Source: Azotobacter chroococcum
GTDB lineage: Bacteria; Pseudomonadota; Gammaproteobacteria; Pseudomonadales; Pseudomonadaceae
Assembly (NCBI RefSeq): GCF_004339665.1
Contig: NZ_SMMU01000009.1
Span: 89,862-153,861 of the forward strand
Direction: 5' to 3'
DNA: 64,000 nucleotides
Part shown: in pieces, positions 16,452 through 25,504 of the stretch
Numbering within the stretch: position 1 is the stretch's first letter
Layout: every line of letters begins with the position of its first letter
Program-made: the position numbers and the translations under genes
The notes under the pieces: model-generated
Database searches by the model: none
What the model saw: only the letters and a program-made list of their open reading frames with translations
Told to the model about the DNA's origin: nothing

Positions 16452-18854
16452 ATGTCTCGCCGTTTGTCCTTTCCCCTGTCGCCGGTATCCCTGTCGTTGC
16501 TGCTGGCCTGCCTCGCCCCGCCGGTTCTGGCCGAGAGCCCAGCCGCCACGCAGCAGCGAACCCTGGCCTTCGACGTGCTGGCCGGCCCCCTGGAAAACAG
16601 CCTGACCGCCATCGCCCGACAGAGCGCGCGCGGCATTCTCTTCGATCCGGCGCTGGTGCGCGGGGAGCAGGCCGAGGCCCTGCACGGGGATTTCACCGTC
16701 GAGCAGGCCATCGAGCGGCTGCTGCAGGGGCGGAACCTGCGGTTGCGCGTCACGGAAAGCGGCGCCCTGAACATCGAGGCGCTGCCCGGCAGCGGCAGCG
16801 CCCTGGAACTCTCGTCCCTTCTGGTGAGCGACTCCTGGCAGGAGGACGCCCGGGGTCCGGCCTACGGCCTGGTGGCCAGCCGCAGCGCCACGGCGACCAA
16901 GACGGACACGGCCCTGCGCGAAACGCCCCAGGCCATCTCGGTGATCACCCGCGAGGAGATGCAGACCCGCCGGCACGACAGCCTCGCCGACACGCTGCAG
17001 TACACCTCCGGCGTGGTCACCCAGCCGAACGGCTACAGCCGCGTGGCGGACGACTATCGCCTGCGCGGCTTCGACATCGGTCCGCGCACCGGCGGCGTGC
17101 TGCGCGACGGTCTGAAGCTGCAGAGTTCCCAGTTCGAGGGCGGCCAGGAGCCTTACGGACTGGAGCGGGTCGAGGTGCTCAAGGGCGCCTCCTCGGTGCT
17201 CTACGGCCAGCTGTCTCCCGGCGGCCTGGTGAATACCGTGAGCAAACGTCCCACCGACGATCCGCTGCACGAAATCAACGTCGAATACGGCAACTACCAG
17301 CGCCGCCAGATCTCCACCGACCACGGCGGTCCGCTCGACGAGTCGGGACGCTTCACCTACCGGCTGACCGCCCTCTGGCGCGACAGCGAAACGCAGTACA
17401 CCTCGATCGACGACGACAGGCGTTTCTTCGCCCCGGCCCTCACCTGGCACATCGACGACGATACCCGCCTGACCCTGCTCGCCACCTATCAGGAAACCCG
17501 CACGACCCTGACCCCGGCGATGAACTACAACGTCACCAAATACAGCGCGACGCCCGGCCGCAAGATCCCCTACGACCTGTTCGCCGGCGAGCCGAGCTTC
17601 GACGACTACTCGGGCGACATGGGCACCCTCGGCTACCTCTTCGAGCACCGGCTCGACGACGGCCTCGAACTGCGCCACGCCCTGCGCTATTTCCATTCCG
17701 AAAGCGACTACGACTACATCAGCCTGAACGGCAGCCGGATCACCGGCGCGGATCGCTCCACGCTGACCCGCAGCTACAACTCGCGCGAGGACATCGCCAC
17801 CGGCTGGGCCAGCGACAGCAGCCTGCAATGGTCGTTCGACAGCGGCCGCTGGGAGCACACCCTGCTCGCCGGCCTCGACTACTACTACAAGACCTACGAC
17901 AGCCATCGCTGGAGCGGCAATGCGCCCTCGCTGGATCTGGCCAACCCAACGTACGGCAACCTGCCCACGGTCAATACCGCCATCGACCGCGGCTCCGACC
18001 TGCACAGCCGGCAGGCAGGCTTCTACCTGCAGGAACAGGCCAAGTTCGCCGAACGCTGGGTCTTCGTGCTCGGCCTGCGCCAGGACTGGGCCAGCAGCCA
18101 CACCCGCAACTACCGCGACCGGAGCCGCAGCACCAAGAGCGACCAGGAGCTGTCCGGCCGCATCGGCATGGTCTACCTCGCCGACAACGGCCTGGCGCCC
18201 TACATCAGCTACAGCCAGTCGTTCCTGCCCACCGACGGCGTCGACAGCGAAGGCCGCAGCTTCGAACCCACCGAGGGCGAACAGTATGAGATCGGCCTGC
18301 GCTACCAGCCGCCCGGCCGCGACCTGATGCTCAGCGCCGCCGTCTACCGGCTGACCCAGGAGAATGTGGTCAGCTCGATTCCCGGCTCCGACTTCGACGA
18401 GCAGACCGGCAAGGAGCGCAGCAAGGGCCTCGAACTGGAACTCAAGGCCGGCCTGACGCCGCAGTTGAACCTGAGCGCCTCCTACGCCTATACCGATGCC
18501 CACATCATCGCCGACAACGATCCCGTGCTCGAAGGCTCGCGCATCGAGGGCATCCCCTATCACAGCGCGTCCCTGTGGCTGGACTATCGTCTGGCCAGGT
18601 TCGGCCTGCCGAACCTGAAGATCGGCGCCGGCGCCCGCTACAACGGCACCACGCGCACCTCGGCGAGCGTCAGCGACCGCAACATTCCGGCCTATACCCT
18701 GGTCGATGCGCTGCTCAGCTACGACCTCGACGCCCATTGGCAGATGACCGCCAAGGTGCAGAACCTGACCAACAAGCGCTACCTGTACTGCGCCAACGCC
18801 TGCCGCTACGGCGACGAACGCACGGCCATCGGCACGCTCAGCTATCGCTGGTAG
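16452..18854 (+). CDS. TonB-dependent siderophore receptor with N-terminal signalling domain
   Basis: An 800-residue outer-membrane receptor. It has a signal peptide (to about residue 31, ...PPVLAES), then an STN signalling domain (LAFDVLAGPLENSLTAIARQSARGILFDPALVRG...) of the FpvA/FoxA/FecA kind. A plug domain (TDTALRETPQAISVITREEMQTRR) precedes a 22-strand barrel ending in an aromatic C-terminus (GTLSYRW). The internal TonB_siderophor features GLVNTVSKRP and FEPTEGEQYEIGLRY are present. The start MSRRLSF has a GCGGAG ribosome site, while an earlier in-frame ATG lacks one. The STN domain fits its place behind fecIR. The siderophore cannot be named from sequence; a ferric siderophore not made here is possible. 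Confidence 0.92.
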   Translation: MSRRLSFPLSPVSLSLLLACLAPPVLAESPAATQQRTLAFDVLAGPLENSLTAIARQSARGILFDPALVRGEQAEALHGDFTVEQAIERLLQGRNLRLRVTESGALNIEALPGSGSALELSSLLVSDSWQEDARGPAYGLVASRSATATKTDTALRETPQAISVITREEMQTRRHDSLADTLQYTSGVVTQPNGYSRVADDYRLRGFDIGPRTGGVLRDGLKLQSSQFEGGQEPYGLERVEVLKGASSVLYGQLSPGGLVNTVSKRPTDDPLHEINVEYGNYQRRQISTDHGGPLDESGRFTYRLTALWRDSETQYTSIDDDRRFFAPALTWHIDDDTRLTLLATYQETRTTLTPAMNYNVTKYSATPGRKIPYDLFAGEPSFDDYSGDMGTLGYLFEHRLDDGLELRHALRYFHSESDYDYISLNGSRITGADRSTLTRSYNSREDIATGWASDSSLQWSFDSGRWEHTLLAGLDYYYKTYDSHRWSGNAPSLDLANPTYGNLPTVNTAIDRGSDLHSRQAGFYLQEQAKFAERWVFVLGLRQDWASSHTRNYRDRSRSTKSDQELSGRIGMVYLADNGLAPYISYSQSFLPTDGVDSEGRSFEPTEGEQYEIGLRYQPPGRDLMLSAAVYRLTQENVVSSIPGSDFDEQTGKERSKGLELELKAGLTPQLNLSASYAYTDAHIIADNDPVLEGSRIEGIPYHSASLWLDYRLARFGLPNLKIGAGARYNGTTRTSASVSDRNIPAYTLVDALLSYDLDAHWQMTAKVQNLTNKRYLYCANACRYGDERTAIGTLSYRW

Positions 18855-18974
18855 GACCCCGCACGCGCATTCGGAGAAAGGAAAGGGTTGATCGGAGGGC
18901 CGGTCAGCGCCATGTCTGGAGAGTTCCCATGGCCTGCCGGCCTTTGCCCGTGGCCGAAGCCAGAGCAGCCGAAG

Positions 18975-19580
18975 CTAGAGCAGCCCCTCCGCCTGCATCG
19001 CCTTCTGCACCGCGGGCCGCGCCGCCACCCGGTCGTGGAAGGCGCGCAGGGCCGGCCAGGGGGAAAGGTCGATGTCCAGCGGCTTGGTCCAGCTCAGCAC
19101 GGTGAATAGATAGGCATCCGCCACGGAGAAGCGCGCGCCGTTCAGGTAGTCCTGTCCGGTGAGCACCTTGTCGACATAGGCCAGGCGCTGCTCGACGGCG
19201 GCCAGCGCGGCCTTCTTCCACTCGGAGGTGATCTGCGGATTGAACAGCTGGCCGATCTCCTTGTGCAGTTCGCTGCCGATGAAGAACAGCCACTCCTGGA
19301 CGCGGAAGCGCTCCAGGCTGCCGTTGCCCGGCAGCAGACCGGCCTCGGGCAGCTTCTCGGCGAGGAACAGGGCAATGGCCCCACTCTCGGTGAGCCGCTG
19401 GCCGTCGTTCAGCTGCAGGGTCGGTACATAGCCCTTGGGATTGACGTTGTAGTAATCCCCACCACCCTCGATGGTATGGCTCTTCAGATCCACCTTCTCC
19501 AGTTCGTAGGGCAGGCCCAGTTCGCAAAGAACGATGTGCGGAACCAGGGAGCAGGCCCCCGGGGTGTAGTAGAGCTTCAT
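18975..19580 (-). CDS. Beta-class glutathione S-transferase
   Basis: A 201-residue cytosolic GST. The N-terminal thioredoxin-fold domain begins MKLYYTPGACSLVPHI with the beta-class Cys10, and the glutathione-binding P-V/L...ES motif appears as VPTLQLNDGQRLTESGAI. The all-helical C-terminal domain includes the N-capping box FSVADAYLF. It conjugates or isomerises electrophiles with glutathione. It stands alone, downstream and convergent to the receptor gene, with no clear functional tie to neighbours. Confidence 0.9.
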   Translation of the reverse strand: MKLYYTPGACSLVPHIVLCELGLPYELEKVDLKSHTIEGGGDYYNVNPKGYVPTLQLNDGQRLTESGAIALFLAEKLPEAGLLPGNGSLERFRVQEWLFFIGSELHKEIGQLFNPQITSEWKKAALAAVEQRLAYVDKVLTGQDYLNGARFSVADAYLFTVLSWTKPLDIDLSPWPALRAFHDRVAARPAVQKAMQAEGLL

Positions 19581-20069
19581 GGTTTCTCCTCGATCGACGA
19601 ATTACTCAGCTCGCCGGGCAAGCTTAGGCCGCTCCCGGCGCCTGCGCTATCCTGCCGCCCACCTCCATCACCTGCCCTTGAGTAACCCACAGAAGACGTG
19701 GATTGTTATGTGGATAAAATCGGTATGACCGGCCGCAAGGCCGATGGAATCTGGCTCGCGGGCTGCTGATCATTTTTTGAGCACAGCATTGACAAAGCCT
19801 CCTGCCAGCACATAACAGACTGAAATATCAAGCCATTTCCAGTAGGCCGACAGGCGATAACCAGCGCGTCTGAAGGTACTACAAGCCCCTGCTTGTCAAC
19901 TGCCGGCAGAAGAAAAAAATGTGGATAACCTCGGGGACTGCGGAGCAGTACGACGGCCGGACCCACTCTGCCTTATGCTCAGGCTTTTCCGTCTCGCCCT
20001 GCCCCTGCAACCGAGACAGCGCTTGACCGGCCGGTCGCTTCTGCCGGGCCGACAGATGTGGAGATGCCC
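19581..20069. other. AT-richer intergenic stretch without a convincing gene
   Basis: About 490 bases separate the GST and sirtuin starts (divergent). The middle part (about 19690-19930) is clearly richer in A and T than its surroundings. It contains a small GC hairpin (CGGCCGCAAGGCCG) and a T-run (TTTTTT near 19773). A possible 86-codon minus-strand ORF has no family resemblance or ribosome site. It may be a promoter region or the scar of a lost gene. Confidence 0.4.
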
Positions 20070-20918
20070 ATGCTGCACGACTTCGATCCCCCTGCCGCCC
20101 TGCTGGAGCTGTGCGAGCTCATGGTGCGCCAGCCGCTGTTGGTGCTGACCGGCGCGGGCATCAGCACGCCCTCCGGCATTCCGGCCTATCGCGACAAGGA
20201 GGGCGTCCGCCACGGCCGGGCGCCGATGACCTATCAGGAGTTCATCGGCTCGGCCGCGGCGCGCCGGCGCTACTGGGCGCGCAGCATGATCGGCTGGCCG
20301 AAGGTGCATCAGGCACGGCCGAACACGGCGCACCAGGCCCTGGCCAGGCTCGCGGCCGGGCGGCGGATCGCCGGCCTGATCACCCAGAACGTGGACGGAC
20401 TGCATCAGCAGGCCGGCAGCGAGGAGGTGATCGAGCTGCACGGCAACCTGCACCGGGTGCGCTGCCTGGACTGCGGCAAACGGCTGTGGCGCAGCGAGAT
20501 CCAGGCCGAGCTGGAGGCGGAGAACGCCTACCTGCAAGGCGTCGAGGCCGTCCTCGCCCCGGACGGCGACGCGCGGCTGGCGGAGGCCTATCTGGAAGGC
20601 TTCCGCATCCCCTGGTGTCCCTGCTGCGGCAGCGACCTGCTCAAGCCGGACGTGGTGTTCTACGGCGAGGGCGTGCCGGCCGAGCAGACCGAGGCGGCGT
20701 CGTCGAGCATCGAGCGGGCGCCGGCGCTGCTGGTCGTCGGCTCGACGGTGATGACCTATTCGAGCTTCCGCCTGTGCCGCTCGATTGCCGAGCGGGGCAA
20801 GCCGCTAGCGGCCATCAACCAAGGCGCGATGCGCGCGGAAGCGCTGCTGAACCTGAAGATCGAACGGCCCTGCGAGCAGGTGCTGCCCTGGCTGGCCGAG
20901 CGGCTGGGGAGTGCATAG
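20070..20918 (+). CDS. Sir2-family NAD-dependent protein deacylase
   Basis: A 282-residue sirtuin that removes acyl groups from lysines using NAD. The NAD-binding GAGIS motif is in LVLTGAGISTPSGIPAYRD, the catalytic region is TQNVDGLHQQAG with ELHGNLHRVRC, and the zinc ligands are CLDCGK and CPCCGS. The lower Rossmann part (VVGSTVMTYSSFRL, AAINQG) is complete. Three starts are possible in frame (GTG at 20058, ATG at 20064 and 20070); the third has GGAG six bases ahead and is chosen. An unusually long insert (about 30 residues, EAENAYLQGVEAVLAPDGDARLAEAYLEG) separates the two zinc Cys pairs, typical of class II/SIRT4-like bacterial forms. Confidence 0.9.
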   Translation: MLHDFDPPAALLELCELMVRQPLLVLTGAGISTPSGIPAYRDKEGVRHGRAPMTYQEFIGSAAARRRYWARSMIGWPKVHQARPNTAHQALARLAAGRRIAGLITQNVDGLHQQAGSEEVIELHGNLHRVRCLDCGKRLWRSEIQAELEAENAYLQGVEAVLAPDGDARLAEAYLEGFRIPWCPCCGSDLLKPDVVFYGEGVPAEQTEAASSSIERAPALLVVGSTVMTYSSFRLCRSIAERGKPLAAINQGAMRAEALLNLKIERPCEQVLPWLAERLGSA

Positions 20919-20949
20919 CGCGTTGCGTCCCGCCGCCTCCCGGCGGGCG

Positions 20950-21378
20950 TCAGGCCGGAACGCCGAGAATCACGCTGGAGGCCTTGATCACTGCACAGGC
21001 CTTGACGCCCGGCTTCAGGCCCAGCTCGGTGGCGGCCTCCTTGGTCACCACGGCGGTGATCCTGGTGCCGCCCGGCAGGGCCAGGGTGACTTCGACGTTG
21101 ACCTTGCCCGCCTCGACCGACTCGACGGTGCCGGCCAGGATGTTGCGGGCGGACAGACGGTAGCCGCTGCCATCGGTCGCCAGCATGACCCAGGGTGCCT
21201 TGACCACGGCCACCACCTTCGTGCCGACGACCAGCCCCAGGGATCTGGCGCTTTCCAGGGTGACCACGGCGGCCAGCTTGTCGCCGCCTCCCAGACTGAC
21301 ATCCACTTCGGCGTTGACGACGCCTTCCTTCAGAGCGCTGACGGTGCCCTCGAGCACGTTGCGGGCGCTGACCTTCAT
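20950..21378 (-). CDS. modG: Di-Mop molbindin ModG
   Basis: A 142-residue protein made of two Mop domains in tandem. Each starts with the Mop signature: SARNVLEGTVSALKEGVVNAEV (about residues 4-25) and SARNILAGTVESVEAGKVNVEV (about 74-95). Each ends in the ...VKA/IKASxVMLxx strand. This is the layout and exact length class of Azotobacter vinelandii ModG, a trimeric cytosolic molybdate/tungstate-binding protein thought to buffer molybdenum for nitrogenase and molybdopterin enzymes. The start MKVSARN is set by a GAGGGAAGC ribosome site. It stands apart from modABC genes here. The gene ends facing the sirtuin gene. Confidence 0.92.
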   Translation of the reverse strand: MKVSARNVLEGTVSALKEGVVNAEVDVSLGGGDKLAAVVTLESARSLGLVVGTKVVAVVKAPWVMLATDGSGYRLSARNILAGTVESVEAGKVNVEVTLALPGGTRITAVVTKEAATELGLKPGVKACAVIKASSVILGVPA

Positions 21379-21572
21379 GCTGCTTCCCTCATATCGGATG
21401 CATAAGTACGGGACTCGTGCCAATCGGCATGGCCTTTCCCACATGACTCACCGCAAGACCAACCAGCCATGCGTACGCCACTGTAGTCGAGCGTCCTGTA
21501 TGGGGAAACAACAGGAATCCGGCCTCCGGTCGCCGAATCGCTAAAGCGCGGTAGATAGATAATCCGCCGGCA

Positions 21573-21884
21573 TCAGGGCAGCGGCCGGATCGTCGCCACG
21601 TCGAAATGCACGGCGAGCATCGCCACCAGCTCCGCCAGCGGCACGTTCTCGTGGGTGTCGGTGCTGTTCGGGTATTCCAGGTGCACGCCGTAGCGGTCCG
21701 GGCTCTGGCCGAGCGTGTAGAGCCAGGCGCGCACGCCGGGCTCCTCGCGGTGCAGCAGGTAGATCGCCCGCGGGTCCAGCGAGGTCACCGCATCGACGAC
21801 GAAGGCATCCGGCCCCAGTTGCTCCTGCAGCAGCAACAGCACGTGACGGATGTCCTGATGTTTGTCCAGCGCCCAGATATTCAT
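21573..21884 (-). CDS. Hypothetical protein, 103 aa
   Basis: A 103-residue soluble protein I do not recognise. The sequence (MNIWALDKHQDIRHVLLLLQEQLG...IYLLHREEPGVRAWLYTLGQSPDRYGVHLEYPN) looks like a compact alpha/beta domain with no cysteines, signal peptide or membrane helix. The ATG at 21884 has GGAGCG upstream and avoids a longer, poorly supported N-terminus. Codon use is ordinary for the genome, so the gene is likely real. No operon partner is evident. Confidence 0.6.
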   Translation of the reverse strand: MNIWALDKHQDIRHVLLLLQEQLGPDAFVVDAVTSLDPRAIYLLHREEPGVRAWLYTLGQSPDRYGVHLEYPNSTDTHENVPLAELVAMLAVHFDVATIRPLP

Positions 21885-22185
21885 GCTTTCGCTCCGCACT
21901 CCCGCCGCTCTCGAAACAGCCTTATTCAAAACCGGTTGCAAAAACCGAGCGTTGCGCTGGCGGTATCACGGCGGATGACGATCTGCTCTAATGCGGCCCG
22001 ATCGGCGGCTCGGCCTCACACCAGTCGATCCCGCCGATGCGCGTCGGCGAGGGCCCGGATGTTGCCAAACCGCTCGCCGGACGGCAACGACGAGCCGGGC
22101 GACCCGCCGGGCACGGACGGAAGCACATCATGAAACGCAAGGCCCGGCGTACGAGCGGCGGCTTTGCAGTGACAAGGGGAAACCA

Positions 22186-22470
22186 ATGGGTGAGGTGAAG
22201 TCATCGCCTGCAGCGACGGAAGTGTTCAATCTGATCGTCCCGCTCGAGAGGAAGCTCAAGGCTTATCTGCGCCTGCTGTCCGATCCGCACCGCGCCGACA
22301 CCTGGCTGCTGGAAGTGCGCCTGTTCTATGAAGCCGAGCCGGTGGGCCGGACCAGCTTCACCCTGAACGGCTATACCCAGGAAGAAGCCGAATCGGTGGC
22401 GCGCAACATCCGAAGCAATGCCTTCCTGATGCAGGAAATCGATCAGTATCTCTGGAGCGAGAACGACTGA
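22186..22470 (+). CDS. Hypothetical protein, 94 aa
   Basis: A 94-residue soluble protein of unknown function. It starts MGEVKSSPAATEVFNLIVPLERKLKAYLRLLSDP after a good AAGGGG ribosome site. It ends acidic (EIDQYLWSEND) and contains a regular beta-hairpin-like middle (WLLEVRLFYEAEPVGRTSFTLNGYTQEEAESVARNIRS). No motif ties it to a known family. It is divergent from the 103-aa gene upstream, with about 300 bp between them in which I see no other gene. A hairpin follows its stop codon. Confidence 0.55.
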   Translation: MGEVKSSPAATEVFNLIVPLERKLKAYLRLLSDPHRADTWLLEVRLFYEAEPVGRTSFTLNGYTQEEAESVARNIRSNAFLMQEIDQYLWSEND

Positions 22471-22481
22471 TCCCTGCCTTC

Positions 22482-22512
22482 GGTATGCCCAGACGCCCGG
22501 CCTGGGCATGCC
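22482..22512 (+). terminator. Hairpin after the 94-aa gene
   Basis: GGTATGCCCAG pairs with CTGGGCATGCC (one G-T pair) around a 9-base loop. No T-run follows, so it may be a weak terminator or a stabilising hairpin for either convergent transcript. Confidence 0.4.
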
Positions 22513-22564
22513 ACCCCGAACGCAGCGGCCCGCCCTGAAGCGCGGGAGCCCGCGGGCCTGCCCC

Positions 22565-22957
22565 TCAGCGCAGCGAAATGCTGTACAGCAGGATCAGCCG
22601 GTTCTCGTCGATGTCACGCTGGCTGGCCACGTCGCTGCGCAGCGAGGCGTTGGCCCAGGCGATGCCCAGGCCCTTGAGCGGGCCGCTCTGCACTACGTAG
22701 TCGAGGCGCAGGTCGCGCTCCCATTCCCGATCGGTGCGCGAGCGGCCGGCGACGTCGATGAGCCAGGCCTTGTTGTAGATCACCCGGGCGCTCAGGCCGG
22801 GAATGCCGAGGGCGGCGAAGTCGCAGCCGTAGATCGCCCCCAGCACCCGCTCGCCGGCGCGGCTGAAGCCGCCGATCTGGCGGGTGGCGTGGTGTCGCTG
22901 GTGGCGCCCTCGTTCTGCTGGTAGCCCAGACCGAGCGCATGGCCGCCGGGGCGCTTC
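22565..22957 (-). pseudogene. OprD-family porin remnant (C-terminal part, frameshifted)
   Basis: The minus-strand frame ending at 22565 encodes the last strands of an OprD-type porin: LGAIYGCDFAALGIPGLSARVIYNK ... LRLDYVVQSGPLKGLGIAWANASLRSDV ... DENRLILLYSISLR. Upstream, in another frame, GGHALGLGYQQNEGATSDTT continues the same protein. A one-base shift near 22890 joins the two halves. The remaining ~300 residues and the signal peptide are missing, because the LysR gene begins directly beyond. It is a dead porin gene, related to the intact oprD-type gene at 27851-29119 (shared YVVQSGPxKxL...W motif). Confidence 0.8.
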
Positions 22958-22959
22958 AC

Positions 22960-23832
22960 TCAGCCGGTTACTGCAGCGAATGCCTCGGCGATGGCGTCGA
23001 TGACCGCACGGACCCTGGCGGTATGGCGCACGTCCTTGTGGGTCACCAGCCAGATGTCATAGGGCGGGCATGCGCGTGCGGGCCACAGACGCAGCAAACC
23101 GTCGGCCTCGCCGAGCGGGAGCGGGATCTCGCCAACGCCCAGGCCATTGGCCACCGCGCGGCGCACCAGCAGGCCGGAAGTGCAGGTCATCGCGATGCGG
23201 CCATGGGTGATTGGTTCGGAAGCCAGCGTCACTTCCTTGCCGCTGTCCAGATACGGCTGGTAGAGCACCAGGTGATGCCCTGCGAACGCCGTGCCGGGCT
23301 CGGGCACACCGTGGGCCTGCACGTAGGCCGCCGAGGCGAAGATGCCACTGCTCCAGCGCGCGACGCGGCGCACGATCAGGTCGGGGTTCTCCGGCTTGAG
23401 GGTGCGCACCGCGATGTCCGCCTCGCGCTTGCTCAGATTGAGCAGTTGGGTCGAAGCCTGCAGTTGCACCTCGATGCCGGGCTGCGCCCGGTGCAGGCGG
23501 GCGATCGCCGGGATGACGACATCAATGGCGAACGAGTCTGTGGTGGTGACCCGCACCACGCCGCTCATGCGGTCATCCATGCCGAGGATTTGCCGCTGCA
23601 GCTCGGCGGCCGAGGACTCCATGTTCAGCGCTGCGGCCATCGCCACTTCGCCAGCAGCCGTCAGGCTGTAACCGCCGGAGGTACGCAGGAACAGGGTGGC
23701 ACCCAGGGCGTGCTCCAGGGAGGCCAGACGGCGCCCGACGGTGGCCTGGTCGATGCCCAGCACACGGGCCGCGCCCCGCAGGGTCTGCTCGCGGCACAGG
23801 GCGAGAAAAATCCGTGCATCGTCCCAGTTCAC
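22960..23832 (-). CDS. LysR-family transcriptional regulator
   Basis: A LysR regulator of about 290 residues. The N-terminal winged helix-turn-helix (FLALCREQTLRGAARVLGIDQATVGRRLASLEHALGATLFLRTSGG) is complete. The C-terminal effector domain (SGVVRVTTTDSFAIDVVIPAIARLHRAQPGIEVQL...) follows. I prefer the GTG start at 23832 because AAGGAG lies five bases ahead. An upstream ATG at 23853 lacks a ribosome site and overlaps the candidate operator. It is divergent from an MFS transporter and probably controls it. The inducer is unknown. Confidence 0.85.
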   Translation of the reverse strand: MNWDDARIFLALCREQTLRGAARVLGIDQATVGRRLASLEHALGATLFLRTSGGYSLTAAGEVAMAAALNMESSAAELQRQILGMDDRMSGVVRVTTTDSFAIDVVIPAIARLHRAQPGIEVQLQASTQLLNLSKREADIAVRTLKPENPDLIVRRVARWSSGIFASAAYVQAHGVPEPGTAFAGHHLVLYQPYLDSGKEVTLASEPITHGRIAMTCTSGLLVRRAVANGLGVGEIPLPLGEADGLLRLWPARACPPYDIWLVTHKDVRHTARVRAVIDAIAEAFAAVTG

Positions 23833-23847
23833 GAGGACTCCTTGGTG

Positions 23848-23861
23848 ATGCAAATCTGCAT
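23848..23861. promoter_or_regulatory. LysR-type operator candidate
   Basis: ATGCA and TGCAT form a perfect inverted repeat around AATC, in the LysR/MFS intergenic region. Its position just before the LysR start suits autoregulation and control of the divergent transporter. Confidence 0.45.
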
Positions 23862-23960
23862 AGATGGCATTTGAAATTGCTGCATTATTTCATCAAGCAG
23901 CGCCTCTATGATCCCATCATCGCCACTGGCTGCGCTTCTCGACAGGCGCAAGGGATCATC

Positions 23961-25187
23961 ATGAATGCCGAACGCTCCTCTCTCATTGCCAACCGCCCTT
24001 CGCCATGGCTGCCGATCTGGGCTGGACTGTGCGCCAGCCTGGTCGGCATCGGCCTTGCCCGTTTCGCCTACACCCCTCTGGTGTCCGCGCTGATCGAGGC
24101 GCACTGGTTCTCTCCATCCGCGGTGGTCTATCTGGGGGCGGCCAATCTCGCCGGCTACCTCATCGGAGCATTGGGAGGACGGCCGCTCGCCGCCCGCTGG
24201 TCGAGCACCGGGGTGCTGCGCGCCATGATGGTGTTGGTGGCCCTGTCGTTCCTCGCCTGCGCCGTACCGCTGTCCATGGCCTGGTTTTTCGGTTGGCGGC
24301 TGCTGTCCGGCATCGCCGGTGGGGTGATCATGGTGCTTGCGGCAAGCACCATCCTGCCGCATGTCGCGCCGAACCGTCGCGGCCTGGCCAGCGGCGCGAT
24401 CTTCCTCGGAGTCGGCTTGGGCATCGCCGGCTCGGGCAGCCTGGTGCCGTTCCTGCTCTCCTTCGGCCTGTTGCCGACCTGGCTGGGCCTGGGCGCGGTA
24501 GCACTGCTGCTGACTGCCACCAGTTGGTTCGGCTGGCCTCAGGAGAGCCCGCATGCGCCGGCCACTTCGAGCGCATCCGCCATGCGTGGCTCGACGGGCA
24601 TCTACGTGCTGTTCGCTCAATACGCGCTGATGGCCGCCGGGCTGGTGGCGCCGATGATGTTCCTGGTCGACTACGTCAGCCGTGGCCTCGGCGCCGGCAG
24701 CCACAGCGGCGCGCTGGTCTGGACGCTGTACGGGGTGGGCGCCATCGTCGGGCCGGTGGTGTACGGTTTCCTGGCCGACCACTGGGGCGCGCGCTCGGCG
24801 ATCCGCCTGGTACTGCTGGTCCAGGCCGGCGCCCTCGCGGTACTGGTGACGGTCGCCGACATGCGCCTGCTGGCCGTCGCGGCGCTGGTGATAGGTTCGT
24901 TTCCGCCCGGCATAGTGCCGCTGGCGCTGGCCCGCGTGCAGCAGCTGGTTGCCGGCCACCATGAGCAGAACGCCACCTGGAGCCGTGCCACTGTGTCCTT
25001 CGCGAGCTTCCAGGCCCTGGCCGGGTATGCCTATTCGGCGCTGTTCTCCGCCAGCCATGGCCACTACGCGCTGCTGTTCTCCGTCGCCGCGGGCGCCATC
25101 GGCCTGGCCCTGGCGCTGGATCTGCTGCTGGTGTTCAAGGAAATCTTCCGCCCCTCCACTAGAGCCGACGTGGCACCGGAGCCATAA
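23961..25187 (+). CDS. YbfB/YjiJ-family MFS transporter
   Basis: A 408-residue membrane protein with about twelve helices. The opening PIWAGLCASLVGIGLARFAYTPLVSAL is characteristic of the YbfB/YjiJ branch of the major facilitator superfamily. An internal GxxxD/RxGRR-like loop (GGRPLAARWSSTGVLRAMM) and a second-half repeat (DHWGARSAIRLVLLVQAGALAV) are present. The ATG is preceded by AAGGGATC. It is divergent from a LysR gene that should control it. The substrate is unknown; several relatives are annotated as sugar or drug efflux pumps without proof. Confidence 0.85.
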   Translation: MNAERSSLIANRPSPWLPIWAGLCASLVGIGLARFAYTPLVSALIEAHWFSPSAVVYLGAANLAGYLIGALGGRPLAARWSSTGVLRAMMVLVALSFLACAVPLSMAWFFGWRLLSGIAGGVIMVLAASTILPHVAPNRRGLASGAIFLGVGLGIAGSGSLVPFLLSFGLLPTWLGLGAVALLLTATSWFGWPQESPHAPATSSASAMRGSTGIYVLFAQYALMAAGLVAPMMFLVDYVSRGLGAGSHSGALVWTLYGVGAIVGPVVYGFLADHWGARSAIRLVLLVQAGALAVLVTVADMRLLAVAALVIGSFPPGIVPLALARVQQLVAGHHEQNATWSRATVSFASFQALAGYAYSALFSASHGHYALLFSVAAGAIGLALALDLLLVFKEIFRPSTRADVAPEP

Positions 25188-25291
25188 GAGGGCGTTCTCA
25201 TCGAAAGCCGCCGTTTTCCGGCCTCACCCTTGTTTCCAAGTCAGTCCTGAACCAATGGTGCACCGGTGCTCGCCCCTACCGGATGAACCTG

Positions 25292-25323
25292 AAAAAAGGC
25301 GAAGGCAGGGCTGCCTTCGCCTT
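25292..25323 (-). terminator. Strong hairpin in the MFS-gluconate intergenic region
   Basis: AAGGCGAAGGCAG and CTGCCTTCGCCTT form a perfect 13-bp stem around two G bases. On the minus strand the stem is followed by a run of six T, as in a rho-independent terminator. On the plus strand it could still protect the 3' end of the MFS transcript. The surrounding 25188-25668 gap is AT-rich and holds no gene, only this hairpin and two gluconate operators. Confidence 0.55.
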
Positions 25324-25490
25324 CAGGGAAGTTCCGAGTTAAAAGCCTACTCATGGTCTTTTGTGGATATTCGCCAATAAAACCCGGCAAGATTTTTCAA
25401 ATTCGCTCCCATTTGCTGGGTATTGCCTGAAAACCAACGCCTTGCTACAGGGCGTGGCCGGCTACTTGTCAAACAAAAAGGCAGCTCATA

Positions 25491-25504
25491 AGATAGCGCT
25501 GTCT
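25491..25504. promoter_or_regulatory. GntR (gluconate repressor) operator copy 1
   Basis: AGATAGCGCTGTCT is a near-perfect palindrome and contains the AAGNTAGCGCT core reported for Pseudomonas GntR, a LacI-type gluconate repressor. A TTGTCA -35 box (25467-25472) and TAAGAT -10 box overlap it, so binding would block transcription toward gntK. Confidence 0.7.

Noticed and set aside
19706..19966. 86-codon minus-strand ORF in the AT-rich gap
   Set aside because: No ribosome site, no conserved pattern and odd composition. It is described only as part of the intergenic stretch.
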